Shown: positions 40,219 to 49,578, counted from the stretch's first letter. The stretch: DNA of 64,000 nt from Macromonas nakdongensis (GCF_002837145.1 NZ_NWMV01000027.1:1-64000), one strand, 5' to 3'. Numbers and translations are program-made. Notes: generated from the letters alone by a model not told the origin.

Positions 40219-41689
40219 GGATGTCGCCCAGGCAGAGGTATTTGATCTCCACGTAATCGTCCATGCCGAAGTGGCTGCCCTCGCGGCCCAGGCCGGACTG
40301 CTTGACGCCGCCAAAGGGCACGTGCTCAGTGGCCAGGATGCCCACGTTGATGCCGACCATGCCGTACTCCAGCGCCTCGCCCACGCGGTAGATGCGGCCG
40401 ATGTCGCGGCTGTAGAAGTAGCTGGCCAGGCCGAACTCGGTGTCGTTGGCCGCGTCGATGGCCTCCTGCTCGGTCTGGAACTTGAACACCGGCGCGAAGG
40501 GACCGAAGGTTTCCTCGCGGGCGCACAGCATGTCGGCCGTGGCGTCGGCCACCACGGTGGGTTCGAAGAACTGGCCCGGCAGGCGCTTGCCACCCACCAG
40601 CACGCGGCCACCCTTGGCCACGGCGTCGTCCACGTGGCGCTGCACCTTCTCCAGCGCGGCTTCCTCGATCAGCGGGCCCTGGTTCACGCCGTCTTCAAAG
40701 CCGTTGCCGACCTTGGCGGTGGCCACTTTGGCGGCAAACTTGCGCACGAATTCGTCGTACACACCGGCCTGCACGTACAGGCGGTTGGAGCAGACGCAGG
40801 TCTGGCCCGCGTTGCGGTACTTGCTGGCGAAGGCGCCTTCCACGGCGGAGTCGATGTCGGCGTCGTCGAAGACGATGAAGGGGGCGTTGCCGCCCAGCTC
40901 CAACGACATTTTCTTGACCGTGGGGGCGCACTGCGCCATCAAAATGCGGCCCACTTCGGTGGAGCCGGTGAAGCTCAGGTGGCGCACGGTGTCGCTGGCG
41001 CAGATCACCTTGCCCACGGCGATGGAGTTGGACGCGTCGGCGGTGACGATGTTGAACACCCCGGCCGGGATGCCGGCGCGGATGGCCAGCTCGGCCGCGG
41101 CCAGCGCGGTCAGCGGCGTGAGTTCGGCGGGCTTGATGACCACCGGGCAGCCAGCGGCCAGGGCCGGGGCCACCTTGCGGGTGATCATGGCCAACGGGAA
41201 GTTCCACGGCGTGATGGCCGCGCACACGCCGATGGGTTGCTTGAGCACCAGCAGGCGGCGGTTGTTGTCGAACTGCGGCAAGGTCTCGCCGTTGACGCGC
41301 TTGGCTTCTTCGGCAAACCATTCCACGAAGCTGGCGCCGTAGGCCACCTCGCCCTTGGCTTCGGGCAGGGGCTTGCCTTGCTCGGCGGTCATGATGCGGC
41401 CCAGGTCGTCCTGGTTCGCCATCAGCAGGTCGTACCACTTGCGCAGGATGTTGCTGCGCTCCTTGGCGGTCTTGTTCTTCCAGGCGCCCCAGGCCGCGTT
41501 GGCGGCGGCGATGGCCGCCTCGGCCTCGGCCGGGCCCAGGTTGGCCACGTCGGCCAGTTTCTGGCCGGTGGCGGGGTCGTGCACGTCGAAGCGGCTGGCG
41601 CCGGCCACCCACTGGCCGTTGATCAGCGCGTCGGTTTTGAGCAGCGTCGGGTCCTTGAGCAGGGCGAGGGGGGAGGCCTTCATGTCCAT
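40211..41689 (-). CDS. gabD: Succinate-semialdehyde dehydrogenase, NADP-type
   Basis: Oxidises succinate semialdehyde to succinate, the last step of GABA degradation. The 492-residue ALDH-fold protein has TPWNFPLAMITRKVAPALAAGCPVVIKPAE (cofactor entry), FTGSTEVGRILM, catalytic Glu in LELGGNAPFIVFDDAD and catalytic Cys in NAGQTCVCSNRLYVQ. The C-terminal PFGGVKQSGLGREGSHFGMDDYVEIKYLCLG is characteristic of GabD. Start ATG 41689 (MDMKASPLALLKD) was chosen; 41683 and an upstream start at 41713 are alternatives. It is the distal gene of the minus-strand transporter operon, 60 bases after the ureohydrolase. The matching gabT lies 11.6 kb away. Confidence 0.93.
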   Translation of the reverse strand: MDMKASPLALLKDPTLLKTDALINGQWVAGASRFDVHDPATGQKLADVANLGPAEAEAAIAAANAAWGAWKNKTAKERSNILRKWYDLLMANQDDLGRIMTAEQGKPLPEAKGEVAYGASFVEWFAEEAKRVNGETLPQFDNNRRLLVLKQPIGVCAAITPWNFPLAMITRKVAPALAAGCPVVIKPAELTPLTALAAAELAIRAGIPAGVFNIVTADASNSIAVGKVICASDTVRHLSFTGSTEVGRILMAQCAPTVKKMSLELGGNAPFIVFDDADIDSAVEGAFASKYRNAGQTCVCSNRLYVQAGVYDEFVRKFAAKVATAKVGNGFEDGVNQGPLIEEAALEKVQRHVDDAVAKGGRVLVGGKRLPGQFFEPTVVADATADMLCAREETFGPFAPVFKFQTEQEAIDAANDTEFGLASYFYSRDIGRIYRVGEALEYGMVGINVGILATEHVPFGGVKQSGLGREGSHFGMDDYVEIKYLCLGDILK

Positions 41690-41749
41690 GGTTGTCTCTG
41701 GGGTGTGTGGCAAAAGGGAAAGGCTAGCGCGGATGCGAAAACCGCGCAG

Positions 41750-42703
41750 TCACCGGTATTTCACGCCGGGCAGCACGCACAGCATTTCGTACAGCAGGTT
41801 GGCGCCCAGCAGGGCGGTGTTGCCGGTGGTGTCGTAGGCGGGGGACACCTCCACCAAATCGCAGCCCACCAGGTTCAGGCCGCGGCAGCCGCGCACGATC
41901 TCCAGCGCCTGCGGCACGTTCAACCCGCCGATTTCGGGCGTGCCGGTGCCGCCGGCGTAGGCCGGGTCGATGCCGTCGATGTCAAAGCTCAGGTAGGTGG
42001 GCGTGTCGGGGCCGATGGCGGCGCGGATGCGCGCCATCAAGGGGCTGAGCGACTGCCACCACACCTCGTGCGCCGGCACCACGGTGAAGCCCTGCTGGCG
42101 CGGCCAGTCGAAGTCTTCGGCCGAGTAGCCGCTGCCGCGCAGGCCGATCTGCCAGACCTTGCTGCCTTGCAGCAGGCCTTCTTCCACCGCGCGGCGGAAG
42201 GGGGTGCCGTGCGCCAGCGGTTCGCCGAACATGTCGTCGTTCACGTCGGCGTGGGCGTCCACGTGGATCAGCGCCACCGGGCCGTGCTTCGCCGCCACGG
42301 CGCGCAGGATGGGCAGCACGATGGTGTGGTCGCCGCCCAGCGTCAGCGGGATGCAGCCACTGGCCACGATGGGGCGGTAGTGGCGCTCGATGATGTCCAC
42401 CGACTTGGGCAGGTGGAAGGTGTTGATGGGCACGTCACCCAGGTCGGCCACCTGCAGCGCGTCGAAGGGCGCGGCGCCGGTGGCCATGTTGTAGGGGCGG
42501 ATCAGGCAGGACTCGGCGCGGATCTGGCGCGGACCGAAGCGCGCGCCGGGGCGGTGGCTGGTGCCGATGTCCAGCGGCACACCGATGAAGGCGGCGTGCA
42601 GGCCCTCGGGGCTGGTGGCGCTGGGCAGGCGCATCATGGTGGCCGGGCCACCGAAGCGGGGCATGGTGTTGCCGCCCAGCGGCTGGTTGAAGGTGGCGGT
42701 CAT
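41750..42703 (-). CDS. Ureohydrolase, guanidinobutyrase/agmatinase family (GbuA-like)
   Basis: Mn-dependent ureohydrolase that releases urea from a guanidino compound. The 317-residue protein has all metal-binding motifs: TLGGDHTIVLP, LIHVDAHADVND and YLSFDIDGIDPAY. The N-terminus (FNQPLGGNTMPRFGGPATMMRLP) and the ending YDTTGNTALLGANLLYEMLCVLPGVKYR match my recollection of guanidinobutyrase (GbuA) better than classical agmatinase. Its product would then be GABA, which suits the adjacent gabD and the co-regulated gabT. Agmatinase (product putrescine) remains possible. The ATG overlaps the stop of the upstream permease gene, so it is cotranslated with the transporter. Confidence 0.85.
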   Translation of the reverse strand: MTATFNQPLGGNTMPRFGGPATMMRLPSATSPEGLHAAFIGVPLDIGTSHRPGARFGPRQIRAESCLIRPYNMATGAAPFDALQVADLGDVPINTFHLPKSVDIIERHYRPIVASGCIPLTLGGDHTIVLPILRAVAAKHGPVALIHVDAHADVNDDMFGEPLAHGTPFRRAVEEGLLQGSKVWQIGLRGSGYSAEDFDWPRQQGFTVVPAHEVWWQSLSPLMARIRAAIGPDTPTYLSFDIDGIDPAYAGGTGTPEIGGLNVPQALEIVRGCRGLNLVGCDLVEVSPAYDTTGNTALLGANLLYEMLCVLPGVKYR

Positions 42704-43518
42704 TTCCGGCGCCCCCGCAGCCATTCCAGCGTCATCATCAGCGCGGTGGTGAACAAAATCAGCAGCGTGGCCACGGCGGCGATGGTGGGGGAAATGTTCT
42801 CACGGATGCCGGTGAACATCTGGCGCGGCAGCGTCACCTGCTCGGGGCCGGCCAGGAACAGCGTCACCACCACCTCGTCGAAGGAGGTGGCGAAGGCGAA
42901 CAGCGCACCGGAAATCACGCCCGGGGCGATGACCGGCAGCGTCACGCGGAAGAAGGTCTCCAGCGGGCTGGCGCCCAGGCTGAGGCTGGCTTTCACCAGG
43001 TTGACGTTGAAGCTTTGCAGCGTGGCCAGCACGGTCGTCACCACAAACGGCGCGCCCAGAGCGGCGTGGACCAGGATGAGGCCCAGGTAGGAGTCGTTCA
43101 GGCCCAGCTTGGCAAAGTACAGGTAGGTGCTGACCCCCACCACCACGATGGGCACCACCATGGGTGAAATCAGCAGCCCGGTGATCAGGCCCTTGCCCAG
43201 GAAGCGGTTGCGCGCCAGCCCCATGGCCGCGAGCGTGCCCAGCACGGTGGCCAGCAGCGTGGCCGCCGGGGCCACGGTGAAGCTGTTGCGGGTGGCGTTG
43301 GCCCATTCGGGCGCGTTCCACATTTCGCGGTACCAGCGCAGCGACCAGCCCTGGATCGGGTAGGCCAGGAAGCTGCTGTCGCTGAACGACAGCGGGACGA
43401 TGACCACGATGGGCAGCACCAGGAACACCAGCACCAGCAGGGCACCCAGGCGCAGGGCCAGCCAGCCGAGTTTGTCGAGCAGGCCGTAGTAGGCGGGGAA
43501 TTCGGGCAGTTTGAACAT
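42700..43518 (-). CDS. Polyamine-type ABC permease, PotC-like
   Basis: Inner-membrane permease of the PotBC family, 272 residues, about six helices. The coupling (EAA) loop reads VKASLSLGASPLETFFRVTLPVIAPGVISGALFAFATSFDEVVVTLFL, the family hallmark. The start lies 24 bases after the PotB-like gene and the stop overlaps the ureohydrolase start (ATGA). With the neighbours it forms a complete importer (ATPase, binding protein, two permeases). The substrate is expected to be a cationic guanidino or polyamine compound, inferred from the enzymes in the operon. Confidence 0.88.
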   Translation of the reverse strand: MFKLPEFPAYYGLLDKLGWLALRLGALLVLVFLVLPIVVIVPLSFSDSSFLAYPIQGWSLRWYREMWNAPEWANATRNSFTVAPAATLLATVLGTLAAMGLARNRFLGKGLITGLLISPMVVPIVVVGVSTYLYFAKLGLNDSYLGLILVHAALGAPFVVTTVLATLQSFNVNLVKASLSLGASPLETFFRVTLPVIAPGVISGALFAFATSFDEVVVTLFLAGPEQVTLPRQMFTGIRENISPTIAAVATLLILFTTALMMTLEWLRGRRK

Positions 43519-43542
43519 CTTGTCGCTTTCCTCAACCCCGGC

Positions 43543-44775
43543 TCAGCCCAGGCTCAGCTCGGCCTTGGCCACCTTGCGGTACAGGGTGTAGAGCACCAGG
43601 GTGGCGCTCAGCAGCACCCCGCCCAGGGCGCAGGCCATGCCCCAGTTCACTTCCACGTTGGTGTATTGGGCCACGTAGTAGCTCAGCATCTGGTCGCTGG
43701 CGCCGCCCAGCAGCGCCGGGGTCACGTAGTAGCCGATGCAGGTGATGAACACCAGCAGACCACCCGCGGCCACACCCGGGTAGGTTTGCGGCAGGTACAC
43801 GCGGAAGAAAGCGGCCAGCGGGGCACTGCCCAGCGAAATGGCGGCGCGCAGGTAGTTGGGCGGCACCGACTTCATCACGCTGTACAGCGGCAGGATGGCG
43901 AAGGGCAGCAGGATGTGCACCATGGCGATGATCACGCCGGTGCGGTTGAACAGCAGGGGCAGCGGGGCGTCGGTCAGGCCCAGCCACATGAAAAAGCGGT
44001 TGATCAGGCCATTGTTCTGCAGCAGCACGATCCACGCGGCGATGCGCACCAGCACCGAGGTCCAGAACGGCAGCAGCACCAGGATCAGCATCATGTTGGC
44101 CTTGCGCTCGCTCAGGGTGCTGAGCCAGTAGGCCAGGGGGTAGCCCAGCAGCAGGGCAAAGAAGGTGACCACCGCGCTCATTTGGAAGGTGCGCAGCAGG
44201 ATGTCGCTGAAGGCGGCCTCGTCGGCGGGCACGCGTTCGATGCCACCGTCCGCGCCGCGGCGCAGGTCCACGGCGGTGAGCAGGTAGTCGGGCGTCCAGC
44301 GCGAGCTGTTCTTGGCAATGGCCTGCCAGTAGGGCAGTTCGCCCCAGCGCGCGTCGTGGGCCAGCAGGGCCTCGCGGGCCTGGGCCGGCGTGGGCTGCTC
44401 GGCCAGGGGCAGGGCGCGGTAGGTGCCCATGACGAGCGAGCGGCTGCCCGAGATTTCGCTGTTCAGGCGGCGCGCCAGCACGCCGGCCTGGGCGGTTTCT
44501 TCGATCGATGACAGGTCTTGCAGCAAGGCGGCGTAGGCCGTCTCGGGGGGCGGGCTGTGGCGGTCCCAGCCGTCCAGCGCCTGCCCGGTGCGGGGCAGGG
44601 CGTCGGCGACTTCGGGATTCTCCACCGCCCGCACCAGCAGGCTGGCCAGCGGAACCAGGAAAAACACCAGCAAAAAGATCAGCAGAGGCAAGGTGAGCGC
44701 CACGGCGCGCACCTTCTTGCGCCGCTCGGCGCGGCGCAGTTGCTGGGCCAGATCGGTTCCGCCGGCAACCATCAT
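43543..44775 (-). CDS. Polyamine-type ABC permease, PotB-like, with a large periplasmic insert
   Basis: Second permease, 410 residues, longer than the ~280-320 of ordinary PotB. The first helix (TLPLLIFLLVFFLVPLASLLVRA, residues ~28-50) is followed by about 150 polar residues before the next helix near 200. That segment would be periplasmic and could contact the binding protein. The rest is standard, with coupling loop YLRAAISLGSAPLAAFFRVYLPQTYPGVAAGGLLVFITCIGYYVTPALLGG. ATG 44775 overlaps the stop of the binding-protein gene. Confidence 0.88.
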   Translation of the reverse strand: MMVAGGTDLAQQLRRAERRKKVRAVALTLPLLIFLLVFFLVPLASLLVRAVENPEVADALPRTGQALDGWDRHSPPPETAYAALLQDLSSIEETAQAGVLARRLNSEISGSRSLVMGTYRALPLAEQPTPAQAREALLAHDARWGELPYWQAIAKNSSRWTPDYLLTAVDLRRGADGGIERVPADEAAFSDILLRTFQMSAVVTFFALLLGYPLAYWLSTLSERKANMMLILVLLPFWTSVLVRIAAWIVLLQNNGLINRFFMWLGLTDAPLPLLFNRTGVIIAMVHILLPFAILPLYSVMKSVPPNYLRAAISLGSAPLAAFFRVYLPQTYPGVAAGGLLVFITCIGYYVTPALLGGASDQMLSYYVAQYTNVEVNWGMACALGGVLLSATLVLYTLYRKVAKAELSLG

Positions 44776-45800
44776 TGTGCGGCCCAGGCGGCGAAGCGCT
44801 TCTCCAGGGCCTCGCCCTGGTCGGCCCAGAAACCGATGTTGAACTGCAGCGCGTCCTTGTTGTTGGCCGGGGCGGTCGGCAGCAGCGCCAGGGTCTTGGC
44901 GTCCAGCTTGGCCAGGGCCTTGTTGTTGGTCGGGCCGTAGGAGATGTTGCGCGCGTACTCGGCCTGGGCGTCCGGGGTACTGGCCAGGGCGATGAACTTC
45001 ATCGCGGCGTCCTTGTTCGGGGCGCCTTTCGGGATCACCCAGTAGTCCAGGTCGTAGATGCCACCGGTCCAGGTGATCTTCAGGTTCTTGCCTTCGCGCT
45101 GGGCGGCGTCGATGCGGCCGCTGTAGGCGGTGGTCAGGGCCACGTCACCGGCCACCAGGAACTGGGGCGGCTGGGCGCCGGCTTCCCACCACTGGATGCT
45201 GGACTTCAGCTCGGTCATCTTCTTGAAGGCGCGGTCGGCACCGTCCTTGGTGGCCAGCACCTTGTACACGTCGGCGGACTTGACGCCGTCGGCCATCAGC
45301 GCGAATTCCAGGTTGTAGCGGGCGCCCTTGCGCATGCCGCGCTTGCCCGGGTATTTCTTGGTGTCCCAGAAGTCGGCCCAGGTGGTGGGGTTGGACTTGA
45401 GCTTGTCGCCGTTGTAGGCCATCACCGTGGACCAGATGAAGATGCCGACGCCGCAGTCGTGCACGGCGGCGGGCTGGAAGTCGGCCTTGTTGCCCACCTT
45501 GCTCCAGTCCATCTTCTCGAACAGGCCTTCGTCGCAGCCGCGGTTCACATCGGGGCTTTCCACTTCCACCAGGTCCCAGGTGATTTTCTTGGCTTCCACC
45601 ATGGCCTTGATCTTGGCCTGCTCACCGTTGTATTCCACCTGGGTGATCTTGCCGGCACCGGATTTTTCGTAGGCCTCGAAATAGGCTTTCTTCTGGGCGG
45701 CACCGTTGGCGCCACCGAAGTTGACGATGGTCAGGTTCTGGGCCAGGGCCGGCAGGGCGGCCAGGGCGGCCAGGGCCAGCAGCACGGGTTTGAGTTGCAT
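44772..45800 (-). CDS. Polyamine-type ABC substrate-binding protein, PotD-like
   Basis: Periplasmic binding protein of the PotD/PotF family (342 residues). The signal peptide MQLKPVLLALAALAALPALAQ is followed by NLTIVNFGGANGAAQKKAYFEAYEK, then WDLVEVESPDVNRGCDEGLFEKMDW. Further blocks are FIWSTVMAYNGDKL, FWDTKKYPGKRGMRKG and DYWVIPKGAPNKDAAMKFIALA, all typical of the group. Acidic ligand residues for a cationic substrate are plausible but not mapped. It lies 47 bases after the ATPase gene and overlaps the PotB-like gene. Confidence 0.9.
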   Translation of the reverse strand: MQLKPVLLALAALAALPALAQNLTIVNFGGANGAAQKKAYFEAYEKSGAGKITQVEYNGEQAKIKAMVEAKKITWDLVEVESPDVNRGCDEGLFEKMDWSKVGNKADFQPAAVHDCGVGIFIWSTVMAYNGDKLKSNPTTWADFWDTKKYPGKRGMRKGARYNLEFALMADGVKSADVYKVLATKDGADRAFKKMTELKSSIQWWEAGAQPPQFLVAGDVALTTAYSGRIDAAQREGKNLKITWTGGIYDLDYWVIPKGAPNKDAAMKFIALASTPDAQAEYARNISYGPTNNKALAKLDAKTLALLPTAPANNKDALQFNIGFWADQGEALEKRFAAWAAQ

Positions 45801-45847
45801 GACGCTTATCTCCAGGGGGTTGAGGAAGGGAAGGGGACAGTGAGGGT

Positions 45848-46933
45848 TCAGCGGTACACGCGCAGGTGTTCCGCCGGGATGTGCAATGGCAGGCGCTGGC
45901 CGCTGGCCAGGGCACTGTGCTGTTGCAGGGGCTGCTTGACGCAGATTTCGGGCTGCTGCGGCAGGTCGCAGCGCAGGCGCAGGTGGTCGCCAAAATAGAT
46001 CACGTCGGCCAGGTTGGCGCTGACCACGTTGTCGGTGGCCTGGCTGGCGTGGTCAAGCACGTGGATGCGTTCCGGGCGGATGCTGCACTGCACCGCGTCA
46101 CCGGCCCGGGCTTGGTTGACGTTGACGCCGCGCAGGCGCAGGCCGTCGGCCAGTTGCACCGTGCAGTGCTCGCCCTGGACTTCTGCCACGGTGCCGTTGA
46201 GCACCGAGTTGTCGCCCACAAAACCCGCCACAAAGCGGTTGGCCGGGGTTTCGTACAGGCGGTCCACCTGGTCGATCTGCTGGATGATGCCTTCGTTGAA
46301 CACCGCCACGCGGTCGGACATGGTCAGCGCTTCCGACTGGTCGTGGGTGACGTAGACGAAGGTCACGCCCAGGCGGCGGTGCAGGGCCTTGAGTTCGATC
46401 TGCATGTGCTCGCGCAGCTGCTTGTCGAGCGCGCCCAGCGGCTCGTCCATCAGCACCAGTTGCGGGTCGAACACCAAGGCGCGGGCCAGGGCCACGCGCT
46501 GCTGCTGGCCGCCCGACAGTTGCGAGGGGTAGCGCCCGCCCATGGGGCCCATCTGCACCATGTCGAGGGCGCGCTTGACCTTCTGTTCCAGGTCGGCCTT
46601 GGGCAGCTTGCGCACCGTCAGCGGGTAGGCGATGTTCTCGGCCACCGTCATGTGCGGGAACAGCGCGTAGTTCTGGAACACCATGCCGAAGTTGCGCTTG
46701 TGCGGCGGGGTGCGGGTGATGGACACGCCGTTGAGGTGGATCTCGCCCGCCGTGGGCGATTCGAACCCGGCCAGCATCATCAGCGTGGTGGTCTTGCCCG
46801 AGCCCGAGGGGCCGAGCAGCGACAGGAATTCGCCTTTCTGGATCTCCAGGTTCAGGTCACGGACCACGAGGCTGTGGCCATCGTAGGTTTTTTGTACGCC
46901 GGTGAAGGTGACGAGCGGTTGCGTGGTGTGCAT
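45848..46933 (-). CDS. Polyamine-type ABC transporter ATPase, PotA-like
   Basis: ATPase subunit (361 residues) and first gene of the transporter-ureohydrolase-gabD operon. Walker [11 protein letters not shown]-loop MVFQNYALFPHMTVAENIAYPL, signature LSGGQQQRVALARAL, Walker B LVLMDEPLGALDKQLRE and VTHDQSEALTMSDRVAVF are present. A C-terminal TOBE domain follows (SIRPERIHVLDHA). The frame is open to 47041, but the extra residues would be encoded by the regulatory region, so ATG 46933 (MHTTQPLVTFTGVQKTYDG) was chosen. A three-box operator-like array lies 65-119 bases upstream. Confidence 0.9.
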   Translation of the reverse strand: MHTTQPLVTFTGVQKTYDGHSLVVRDLNLEIQKGEFLSLLGPSGSGKTTTLMMLAGFESPTAGEIHLNGVSITRTPPHKRNFGMVFQNYALFPHMTVAENIAYPLTVRKLPKADLEQKVKRALDMVQMGPMGGRYPSQLSGGQQQRVALARALVFDPQLVLMDEPLGALDKQLREHMQIELKALHRRLGVTFVYVTHDQSEALTMSDRVAVFNEGIIQQIDQVDRLYETPANRFVAGFVGDNSVLNGTVAEVQGEHCTVQLADGLRLRGVNVNQARAGDAVQCSIRPERIHVLDHASQATDNVVSANLADVIYFGDHLRLRCDLPQQPEICVKQPLQQHSALASGQRLPLHIPAEHLRVYR

Positions 46934-46969
46934 GGGGTCCAGGTGGTCGGCAAGCTGACAGTGCCAATC

Positions 46970-47052
46970 ACTGTACCGGCGTTGGTGCCACTGGAACATA
47001 TACAGATGCCCCCGACACAGAAGCCGCTGTGCAGTTTCCATTCCCTATACAT
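46970..47052 (-). promoter_or_regulatory. Promoter and three-box operator array of the pot-type operon
   Basis: On the plus strand: ATATACAG (46998-47005), CTGTGCAG (47027-47034) and CTATACAT (47045-47052). A possible minus-strand -10 TACAGT lies at 46970-46975, 23 bases from the first box. The boxes sit 65-119 bases upstream of the ATPase start. The same three boxes with almost the same spacing precede gabT, so the MocR-type regulator beside gabT is the likely ligand-responsive binder. Confidence 0.6.
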
Positions 47053-47128
47053 AGAAACCCTGTGGTGCGCAGGGTCTGCGGGCATGCTGCAGCGGTGTGC
47101 GAAATGCACCACAAGTGTGCGCTATCAA

Positions 47129-47163
47129 GAAAAAAACAGGACCGAACGGTGTCGGTCCTGTTT
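47129..47163 (-). terminator. Terminator after the CoA-transferase gene
   Basis: ACAGGACCGA pairs with TCGGTCCTGT across a 6-base loop; read on the minus strand it is followed by seven T. It separates the glutarate operon from the pot operon's promoter. Confidence 0.85.
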
Positions 47164-47180
47164 GGGGGGCGTGTGCGCGG

Positions 47181-48380
47181 TCAGCCGTGTGTGGGGGCCC
47201 AGGCGGGGTTGTCTTGGCCCAGGGCCGGTGGCGGGCGTGGGGCGGTGGGGCGCTGGCCGTCCATCAGCACCGGGTGGGCCACCATGGGCGGGGTGGTGCC
47301 GTGCGGCCCGTTGTGCCGGGGCAGCACCATGCCGCGCGCGGCCACGTGGGGGTGTTCCAGCACCTGGGCCACGTCCAGAATGGGCGAGCAGGGCACGGCG
47401 GCGCGGTCCAGCAGGGCCACCCAGTCGGCGGTGTCGCGCGTCAGCGTCCAGCCGGTGATCAGCGGCACCAGCGTCTGCCGGTGCTCCACCCGGGCCGGGT
47501 TGGTGGAAAAACGCGCGTCCCGGGCCACGGCCGGGTGGCCGGTGGCCTCGCAAAAGCGGGTGAACTGGCCGTCGTTGCCCACGGCCAGCACCATGTGCCC
47601 GTCGCGGGTGGGGAACACCTGGTAGGGCACGATGTTGGGGTGGGCATTGCCCATGCGGGTGGGCCGCGTTTGGCCCACCAGCTGGTTGCTGGCCTGGTTG
47701 GCCAGCATGGCCACCTGTACGTCGAACAGCGAGGCGTCCAGCACCCGGCCCTGGCCGGTGCGCTGGCGCTCGTGCAGCGCCGCCAGAATGGCGGTGGCCG
47801 CGTACACGCCGGTCATCAGGTCGGTCACGGCCACACCCACCTTCTGCGGCTCTTCGCCCTTGTTGCCGGTGATGCTCATCAGCCCGGCCTCGGCCTGGAT
47901 GGCAAAGTCGTAACCCGCCTTGTGCGACAGCGGTCCGGTCTGCCCGTAGCCGGTGATGGAGCAGTACACCAACCCCGGGTTCAGCGCCTGCAGGCTGGGG
48001 GCGTCCAGCCCGTACTTGGCCAGTTGGCCGACCTTGTAGTTCTCGATCAGCACGTCGGCCTCGCGGGCCAGTTCGCGCACCTGCTGGATGCCTTCAGGGC
48101 TGGCGATGTCGATGGCCACCGAACGCTTGCCCCGGTTGGCGCACAGGAAGTAGGCCGCCACCCGCTCGGGGCCGTCGCCCCACCACGGTGGGCCCCAGGC
48201 GCGGGTGTCATCACCCGTGCCGGGGCGTTCCACCTTGATCACGTCGGCGCCGTAGTCGGCCAGGATCTGCCCGGCCCAGGGGCCGGCCAGCACGCGCGAC
48301 AGGTCCAGCACCTTCACGCCCGCCAGTGGGCGGGGCAGCTCGGGCGCAGCGGCTTGGGGGTTCAGTGGGGGCAGGGCCAT
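47181..48380 (-). CDS. CaiB/BaiF-type CoA-transferase (probable succinyl-CoA:glutarate CoA-transferase)
   Basis: Class III CoA-transferase, 399 residues. Family blocks are PLAGVKVLDLSRVLAGPWAGQILADYGADVIKVERPGTGDDTR, LCANRGKRSVAIDI, the catalytic Asp in VGVAVTDLMTGVYAATAILAAL, and GRVLDASLFDVQVAMLANQ. The start ATG 48380 lies 13 bases after the glutaryl-CoA dehydrogenase gene, so it is in one operon with it. The likely reaction is transfer of CoA to glutarate to feed the dehydrogenase; this follows from context, since the family has many substrates. An upstream start at 48413 would overlap the neighbour. Confidence 0.85.
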   Translation of the reverse strand: MALPPLNPQAAAPELPRPLAGVKVLDLSRVLAGPWAGQILADYGADVIKVERPGTGDDTRAWGPPWWGDGPERVAAYFLCANRGKRSVAIDIASPEGIQQVRELAREADVLIENYKVGQLAKYGLDAPSLQALNPGLVYCSITGYGQTGPLSHKAGYDFAIQAEAGLMSITGNKGEEPQKVGVAVTDLMTGVYAATAILAALHERQRTGQGRVLDASLFDVQVAMLANQASNQLVGQTRPTRMGNAHPNIVPYQVFPTRDGHMVLAVGNDGQFTRFCEATGHPAVARDARFSTNPARVEHRQTLVPLITGWTLTRDTADWVALLDRAAVPCSPILDVAQVLEHPHVAARGMVLPRHNGPHGTTPPMVAHPVLMDGQRPTAPRPPPALGQDNPAWAPTHG

Positions 48381-48393
48381 GGGCAGCCTGTGC

Positions 48394-49578
48394 TCAGTTG
48401 CTGAACGCGGCAATGCCGGTGATGGCGCGGCCCAGAATCAGCGCGTGCACGTCGTGCGTGCCTTCGTAGGTGTTCACCACCTCCAGGTTCACCAGGTGGC
48501 GCGCCACGCCGTACTCGTCGCTGATGCCGTTGCCACCCATCATGTCGCGGGCGGTGCGGGCAATGTCCAGCGCCTTGCCGCAGCTGTTGCGTTTGAGGAT
48601 GGAAGTCACCTCCACCGGTGCATTACCAGCGTCTTTCATGCGGCCCAGCGCCAGGCAGCCTTGCAGGCCCAGGCTGATCTCGGTCAGCATGTCGGCCAGC
48701 TTCTTTTGCACCAGTTGGTTCGCCGCCAGCGGGCGGCCGAACTGCTGGCGGTCCAGCACGTACTGGCGGGCGCGGAAGTAGCAGTCCTCCGCCGCGCCCA
48801 GCGCGCCCCAGGCAATGCCGTAGCGTGCGCTGTTCAAGCAGGTGAAGGGGCCTTTGAGGCCGCGCACCTCGGGGAAGGCGTTTTCTTCGGGGCAGAATAC
48901 CTCGTCCATCACAATTTCCCCGGTGATGCTGGCGCGCAGGCCCACCTTGCCGTGGATGGCCGGGGCGCTCAGGCCCTTCCAGCCTTTTTCCAGGATGAAG
49001 CCGCGGATCTGGCCCTCGTCGTCCTTGGCCCAGACCACGAACACGTCGGCAATCGGGCTGTTGGTGATCCACATCTTGGCGCCGCTGAGCGAATAGCCGC
49101 CCGGGACCTTGCGGGCGCGGGTGATCATGCTGCCCGGGTCGCTGCCGTGGTTGGGTTCGGTCAGGCCAAAGCAGCCCACCCATTCGCCGGTGGCCAGCTT
49201 GGGCAGGTATTTCTGCTTTTGCGCCTCGGTGCCGAATTCGTTGATGGGCACCATCACCAGCGAGCTTTGCACGCTCATCATGCTGCGGTAGCCGCTGTCC
49301 ACGCGCTCCACCTCGCGCGCCACCAGGCCGTAGCACACGTAATTCAGGCCGGCGCCGCCGTATTGTTCGGGAATGGTCGGGCCCAGCAGACCCAGTTCGC
49401 CCATCTCGTTGAAGATGGCGCGGTCGGTGCTTTCGTGGCGGAAGGCCAATTGCACCCGCGGCAACAGGCGTTCCTGGCAATAGGCGTGCGCCGCGTCGCG
49501 CACCTGGCGTTCGTCGTCGGTCAACTGGCTGTCGAGCTGGAAGGGGTCGGACCAGGAAAAGCGGGCAGAAGCGGCCAT
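48394..49578 (-). CDS. gcdH: Glutaryl-CoA dehydrogenase
   Basis: FAD enzyme converting glutaryl-CoA to crotonyl-CoA and CO2 in lysine, hydroxylysine and glutarate breakdown. The 394-residue protein carries the GcdH-type segments [40 protein letters not shown] and [24 protein letters not shown]. The catalytic Glu is in [22 protein letters not shown] 49578 ([20 protein letters not shown]) was chosen over an open frame to 49671. It is divergent from the LysR gene across a 125-base region holding a perfect palindrome. Confidence 0.95.
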   Translation of the reverse strand: MAASARFSWSDPFQLDSQLTDDERQVRDAAHAYCQERLLPRVQLAFRHESTDRAIFNEMGELGLLGPTIPEQYGGAGLNYVCYGLVAREVERVDSGYRSMMSVQSSLVMVPINEFGTEAQKQKYLPKLATGEWVGCFGLTEPNHGSDPGSMITRARKVPGGYSLSGAKMWITNSPIADVFVVWAKDDEGQIRGFILEKGWKGLSAPAIHGKVGLRASITGEIVMDEVFCPEENAFPEVRGLKGPFTCLNSARYGIAWGALGAAEDCYFRARQYVLDRQQFGRPLAANQLVQKKLADMLTEISLGLQGCLALGRMKDAGNAPVEVTSILKRNSCGKALDIARTARDMMGGNGISDEYGVARHLVNLEVVNTYEGTHDVHALILGRAITGIAAFSN

